Of a stretch of 64,000 nt of DNA, positions 60,538-64,000 are shown in pieces. The DNA is from an uncultured Lachnospiraceae bacterium (GTDB lineage Bacteria > Bacillota > Clostridia > Lachnospirales > Lachnospiraceae), in assembly GCA_910587935.1 (NCBI GenBank), contig CAJUNP010000015.1:1-64000 (forward strand), in the 5' to 3' direction. Below the pieces are notes generated by a model, which saw only the letters and a list, made by a program, of their open reading frames with translations, did not search any database and was not told the DNA's origin. A program made the position numbers and the translations under genes. The stretch's first letter is position 1. Each line of letters opens with the position of its first letter.

Positions 60538-61239
60538 CTAAAAATAGCGTATCATAGCCTGGTTAATGGTATCGTATAAGCCTCTGGATAAAGGAAGCAC
60601 GGAGCCGTCTTTTAAATATACGTCCGTTTTGGTTATTTTTTTGATGTAGTGCAGGTTTACAAGACAGGAACGCCCTGTTCGGACAAAGCTTTCATCCAGA
60701 CTGCCCTCTAATTCCCGCAGCGTTTTTTTAACGGTGTAATCTTCGTTTCCGTGAATGGTTACGTAGTTCTTTTGCACCTCCAGGCAGCGGATCTCATAGA
60801 GCGGAATCCGAATCGTCTCGTTTCCGGAATGAAGCAGGATGCATTGATCGTTATTTTTCAAGTGTTCGCAGGCGCGGTCCAACACGGCGAAAAACTTTTC
60901 TTCCGTTACGGGTTTAAGCAGATAGTGCAGGGCTTCCACATCGTAGCCGGCAGAGATATATTCCATGTATCCGGTAATAAAAATAATCTGTACTTCTTTA
61001 TTTTTCAGGCGTACCTTTTTTGCCAGTTCCACGCCGTTCATGTTTCCCATTTCAATGTCCAGAAGAAGGATATCAAAGTCTTTTTCTTCCGCATATTGGA
61101 ACAGGAAGCTTTCCGCACTGTAAAACGACGCGGTCCGCAGCATGTTATCTCTTTGCCGCGCCCAAAGTTCCAGCTTTGCGGAAAGGTATTGAACCTGCGC
61201 CGGATCGTCGTCGCAGACGGCAATTTTGTATGCGCTCAT
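60538..61239 (-). CDS. LytTR-family response regulator (AgrA-like)
   Basis: 233 residues. The receiver domain has acidic residues CDDDPAQVQ, phosphoacceptor Asp61 in ILLLDIEMG, and the Lys in YLLKPVTEEKF. The C-terminal LytTR DNA-binding domain (about 130-233) contains EIRCLEVQKNYVTIHGNEDY, TLRELEGSLDESFVRTGRSC and LSRGLYDTINQAM. It pairs with the soluble GHKL kinase nine bases downstream and probably activates the ABC exporter through the tandem ACAATTCAT sites between them. It could also respond to the AgrD peptide, but no membrane receptor is seen. Confidence 0.92.
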   Translation of the reverse strand: MSAYKIAVCDDDPAQVQYLSAKLELWARQRDNMLRTASFYSAESFLFQYAEEKDFDILLLDIEMGNMNGVELAKKVRLKNKEVQIIFITGYMEYISAGYDVEALHYLLKPVTEEKFFAVLDRACEHLKNNDQCILLHSGNETIRIPLYEIRCLEVQKNYVTIHGNEDYTVKKTLRELEGSLDESFVRTGRSCLVNLHYIKKITKTDVYLKDGSVLPLSRGLYDTINQAMIRYF

Positions 61240-61260
61240 AATGGGACTCCTTCTATTTGT

Positions 61261-62157
61261 TTACATCAAATTACGATCAATATAATCCATGTACTTCTTT
61301 TTATTAACCGAACCTTCATGGTCTGTGTACCATGCATAAGCCTCCTTTAACCCTTCATACATTGGCTTTACTTCCGGCATGAGTTCATATTGCTTTGAAA
61401 CGTCAAGACAGTATTCATAATTATAAAAACAGAAATAGTTTCTCTGTTCAATATCCGCATACACATTTACAAATTCAGCCTGTTTTCCTGCAATATTATA
61501 ACAAAGCTCAACCCAGCGGCGAATGGATACCGTATCCTTGTTGCCTACATTGAAAATGTGCCGTCCGGGCCGCTTTTCCAAAATAATATCCATAAACCGG
61601 CATAAATCATGGATATGAAAAAATTGTAATTTCATATCGCCCTTCCCAGGCAGATAGAATTTTCTGTTTGTCAGGGCACAGTCAAATACAAAGGCTTCTC
61701 TATATACATTATTCATCCGCCCATACAAATACGGCGGTCTCAAAATATATGCATTGGGATTCCTATTCTGCAATGCGGCTTCCGCCGCGATCTTATCCAT
61801 TCCATATTGATCCCAATATTTATTAACGTCTAGCTGCGTATCTTCCTGAAAAGGCTGCGGGGCATACTCGGGATACACTGCGCTTGAACTGATTAGAATA
61901 TAATCCTTATAACTGCCCAAGGCGTTAAGCAGTAAGTCAACGTCATTTGCGGTATACGCCGTATCAATCACAACATCAAAGCTGTAGTTACGAAGTATTT
62001 CGCCCAGATTGTGACGGTCCGCCTGAATAAGCTTTACTCCTTTGGATTGTTCCCTGCTGTTTCTATTAAGCACATATACATCATATCCTGCTTTAACATA
62101 ATATTCCGCAATGTATCTGCTTACGAAAACTGTTCCTCCGGTTATCAGTATTTGCAT
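61261..62157 (-). CDS. NAD-dependent epimerase/dehydratase-like protein
   Basis: 298 residues, extended short-chain dehydrogenase type. The nucleotide-binding start is MQILITGGTVFVSRYIAEYY, with Val and Ser in two of the usual Gly positions. VIDTAYTANDVDLL is the next cofactor-binding part, ILISSSAVYPEY holds the catalytic Ser, and YGMDKIAAE the YxxxK pair. It probably acts on a nucleotide sugar; the substrate is unknown. It overlaps the upstream gene by one base, so the two are co-translated. Confidence 0.82.
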   Translation of the reverse strand: MQILITGGTVFVSRYIAEYYVKAGYDVYVLNRNSREQSKGVKLIQADRHNLGEILRNYSFDVVIDTAYTANDVDLLLNALGSYKDYILISSSAVYPEYAPQPFQEDTQLDVNKYWDQYGMDKIAAEAALQNRNPNAYILRPPYLYGRMNNVYREAFVFDCALTNRKFYLPGKGDMKLQFFHIHDLCRFMDIILEKRPGRHIFNVGNKDTVSIRRWVELCYNIAGKQAEFVNVYADIEQRNYFCFYNYEYCLDVSKQYELMPEVKPMYEGLKEAYAWYTDHEGSVNKKKYMDYIDRNLM

Positions 62158-62912
62158 TATCTCTCCTCCATCGTCTCTGTAACCCGGTACACATAGCTGT
62201 TCCCTTTTTTTCCTGTTCTTTCCAAAACGCCCATATAAAATAAAAGGCTCAGCGTAACCTGGGACAGGCTGCGGCTGATGCGTACCTTTTTGGAAAATTC
62301 TGCAGTTGTAAATTCTTCAGGAAGATCGTAAGGAAGAAACTGTATGTAGTCCTGGGGGCAGTCTATGATAATTTCCCTGACTAATTCGGTAGGAATACGG
62401 TCATACCGGCTGGAACCTTTTTTCCTGTCTTTGCTCCATCCGTTTAAAAGCCGGTATTCTTCCATATTCATCAACACCAGCCTTAAATGCAGGCGGGGGT
62501 GCTTCAAAAACGTCTTAATTCGATACAGTTCCTTAAAGATCGTATAAATATTTCCCGTTACCGGAGACTTTCTTTTGGGCGACAGCTCACCCGTCTCTTC
62601 GTCAACCCAGATAATCCATTTCCGGGCGGGTACGGGATACACAATGGTCACGGGATATAAGGGCAGAAAAAATTCAAGTTTACTGCGCATAACGTTAAAA
62701 TTACGGGTCTGGATCTCAATAATTTCCTTTCCGTTATAGATATCCGCTACAAAACTCCCAATGGGAATCTCCTGCTGGTCTTCCCTCGGGGCATAGTAAT
62801 TTTTTAAAACAGCATGTACGGTTTTTTCAGAAAGGGTGCCGATTCCACGGCGCTGCATTTCCGTTCCGATTACTTTTGCCCTGGCTGTTTCAAATTGTCT
62901 TATGTCTTCCAT
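62157..62912 (-). CDS. Hypothetical protein with nuclease-like core and winged helix
   Basis: 251 residues from the ATG at 62912; the longer frame starts with TTG and lacks a ribosome site. Residues 20-130 (SEKTVHAVLKNYYAPREDQQ, IGSFVADIYNGKEIIEIQTR, FFLPLYPVTIVYPV) have a D...ExQ arrangement reminiscent of PD-(D/E)XK folds. The C-terminal 70 residues look like a winged helix (FTTAEFSKKVRISRSLSQVT, FYMGVLERTGKKGNSYVYRV). No established family name comes to mind. It is coupled to the epimerase gene. A DNA-binding or restriction-like role is a guess. Confidence 0.6.
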   Translation of the reverse strand: MEDIRQFETARAKVIGTEMQRRGIGTLSEKTVHAVLKNYYAPREDQQEIPIGSFVADIYNGKEIIEIQTRNFNVMRSKLEFFLPLYPVTIVYPVPARKWIIWVDEETGELSPKRKSPVTGNIYTIFKELYRIKTFLKHPRLHLRLVLMNMEEYRLLNGWSKDRKKGSSRYDRIPTELVREIIIDCPQDYIQFLPYDLPEEFTTAEFSKKVRISRSLSQVTLSLLFYMGVLERTGKKGNSYVYRVTETMEER

Positions 62913-62960
62913 TCTCCGCACCTTTTCCGAAGTGTAGATTTGCCGCTGCAATGGGTTTGA

Positions 62961-63308
62961 TTACGTTAATCCGGCAGTATTCCTGCGTCCGCATCCCAGC
63001 GGCAGTACGTCTAACTGCACTACGTCGCCGTAAACCTTAAGCTGTCCGTTAGAATACGCTGCTCTCGGCTTAACCGTGCCCTCTACCATCTGCATAATCA
63101 CATCTGCTGAGGTAACAATAATGATATCCCTGTCATAATATTCATATGGCTCAACATTTACTTTGCCATCGGCAATTTCCAGATAAAATGCTCCTTCCGC
63201 TTCCCCCTGCACATTAAACTGAAAGGCCACATGGCCTACTGTTTTGCTGACTTTCACCCGTTTTGTCGCATTGCGCACATTGTCTACCAGTTCTTCGTAC
63301 TTCATCAT
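62961..63308 (-). CDS. SCP2-like sterol/lipid-carrier domain protein
   Basis: 115 residues with the SCP2 fold pattern: HVAFQFNVQGEAEGAFYLEI, DGKVNVEPYEYYDRDIIIVT, SADVIMQMVEGTVKPRAAYS and NGQLKVYGDV. Single-domain SCP2 proteins in Clostridia are thought to bind hydrophobic ligands and have no known enzyme activity. It has its own GGGGAGGTATC ribosome site (start at 63308, or the next Met). Divergent from the YitT-type gene. Confidence 0.75.
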   Translation of the reverse strand: MMKYEELVDNVRNATKRVKVSKTVGHVAFQFNVQGEAEGAFYLEIADGKVNVEPYEYYDRDIIIVTSADVIMQMVEGTVKPRAAYSNGQLKVYGDVVQLDVLPLGCGRRNTAGLT

Positions 63309-63380
63309 GATACCTCCCCTCTCATCTGATACTTATAGTATATATTTTTTGTTCGAAAAATACAATACTTTGCACGATAA

Positions 63381-63409
63381 TTGAGAGAATATAAGAAATA
63401 TGTTACAAT
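63381..63409 (+). promoter_or_regulatory. Promoter of the YitT-family gene
   Basis: TTGAGA (63381-63386) and TACAAT (63404-63409) are 17 bases apart and lie about 46 bases before the ATG at 63455. Confidence 0.6.
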
Positions 63410-63454
63410 AAGTCGTCTCATTTTTTGACTTGAATGAAGGGCACAGGTATTATA

Positions 63455-64000
63455 ATGAAACTGAAGAAATGTTTTCCCGCATTACTCGGAAGCGCCATTC
63501 TGGCTTTCGGTTTATATCATGTACATTCTTTTGCGGGAGTAACGGAGGGCGGCGTTCTCGGATTAACTTTGCTGCTGTATCATTGGTTCCATATATCCCC
63601 GGCCGTATCGGGGTTCGTCATGAACTTCGCCTGTTATGTATTGGGGTGGAAGGTTTTGGGGAAAAATTTTATAATTTATTCTATGGTTGCGGGCTGCGGA
63701 TTTTCGGTGTTCTATGCAATTTTTGAATATTTCGGGCCGCTCTGGCCACAGCTTTCGGACAGGCCGCTCATTGCGGCGTTTACCGGCGCGCTTTTTGTAG
63801 GCGTCGGAGTGGGCTTAAGCGTCCGGGCAGGCGGCGCTCCGGGCGGCGACGACGCCCTTGCAATGAGTCTTGCCCATATAACGCACAAGAAAATTCAATG
63901 GATTTACCTGATCAGCGACCTTGCGGTGCTGGTCTTATCCGCCAGCTATATTCCTCTGAACCGTTTGGTTTATTCGCTGTTAACGGTGCTGTTATCCGGG
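63455..64000 (+). CDS. YitT-family membrane protein, cut by window end
   Basis: The first 182 residues are present and the frame is open to the last base. The protein starts MKLKKCFPALLGSAILAFGL and shows repeated hydrophobic segments (GGVLGLTLLLYHWF, FIIYSMVAGCGFSVFYAIF, LIAAFTGALFVGVGVGLSV). The conserved loop RAGGAPGGDDALAM fits the YitT/DUF161 family, in which GG(T/D)D follows the glycine-rich helix. Function of the family is unknown. ATG at 63455 follows GAAGGGCACAGG; the 98-residue frame at 63430 is a shadow of it. Confidence 0.8.
   Translation, partial: MKLKKCFPALLGSAILAFGLYHVHSFAGVTEGGVLGLTLLLYHWFHISPAVSGFVMNFACYVLGWKVLGKNFIIYSMVAGCGFSVFYAIFEYFGPLWPQLSDRPLIAAFTGALFVGVGVGLSVRAGGAPGGDDALAMSLAHITHKKIQWIYLISDLAVLVLSASYIPLNRLVYSLLTVLLSG

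Noticed and set aside
63430..63726. 98-residue plus-strand frame
   Set aside because: It is out of frame with the YitT-family gene starting at 63455, which has clear membrane segments and family motifs.

Overview
The window looks like a chromosome segment of a gut Firmicute of the family Lachnospiraceae, probably Blautia-like. This is inferred from gene content: an AgrD/AgrB peptide system, a Firmicutes-type (EssC) type VII secretion locus, BspA-type leucine-rich repeat and Big2 surface proteins, GH32/GH172 fructan enzymes, LytTR regulation, strong AGGAGG ribosome sites and sigma-A promoters. I saw no rRNA, tRNA or CRISPR array.

Layout. (1) 1-4.8 kb is an accessory, decaying region. It holds the 3' end of a secreted multidomain protein whose last third is visibly AT-richer than the rest, two paralogous membrane-anchored proteins, and remnants of a third paralog, a tyrosine integrase and a cyclophilin. 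(2) 4.8-9.2 kb (minus strand) holds an autoregulated TetR repressor, a MacB-type ABC transporter damaged by an internal deletion, a broken Rpn-family nuclease gene and a NERD/HRDC protein. (3) 9.2-16.4 kb is a fructan or difructose-anhydride utilisation operon (GH172, binding protein, two permeases, GH32) with a divergent LacI regulator, a sigma-A promoter and two operators. (4) 16.4-24.7 kb has a possible small protein, a 2080-residue secreted LRR/Ig-like protein and a DUF3781 fusion protein. (5) 24.8-29.7 kb (plus strand) is an operon of hypB, a 928-residue Fe-S/FAD oxidoreductase, hypA and a DUF5692 membrane protein, with no nickel enzyme nearby. (6) 29.8-54.2 kb (minus strand) is the centrepiece. 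agrD-agrB are followed by about 23 kb of tightly packed genes: FHA protein, PP2C phosphatase, MinD/CpaE-like ATPase, EsaB, EssC, WXG100 and helical partner proteins, TPR and membrane proteins, a 2178-residue Big2 protein carrying a dead papain-like protease domain, a Pro-Thr-repeat TPR protein, a transmembrane Ser/Thr kinase with external TPRs, and a 44-residue membrane protein. (7) 54.5-64 kb has a diguanylate cyclase, a two-protein ABC exporter behind a LytTR operator, an AgrA-like regulator with a sensorless GHKL kinase, an epimerase, a winged-helix protein, an SCP2 protein and the start of a YitT-family protein.

How the parts fit. Region 6 reads as one type VII secretion machine. EssC is the motor, EsaB the ubiquitin-like partner, and the WXG100 proteins are substrates or chaperones. 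A kinase/phosphatase/FHA trio would let protein phosphorylation, perhaps sensed by the kinase's external TPR domain, control secretion. I found no EsaA, EssA or canonical EssB, so this is a divergent architecture. The quorum-peptide pair lies directly upstream but is separated by a terminator-like inverted repeat and a promoter.
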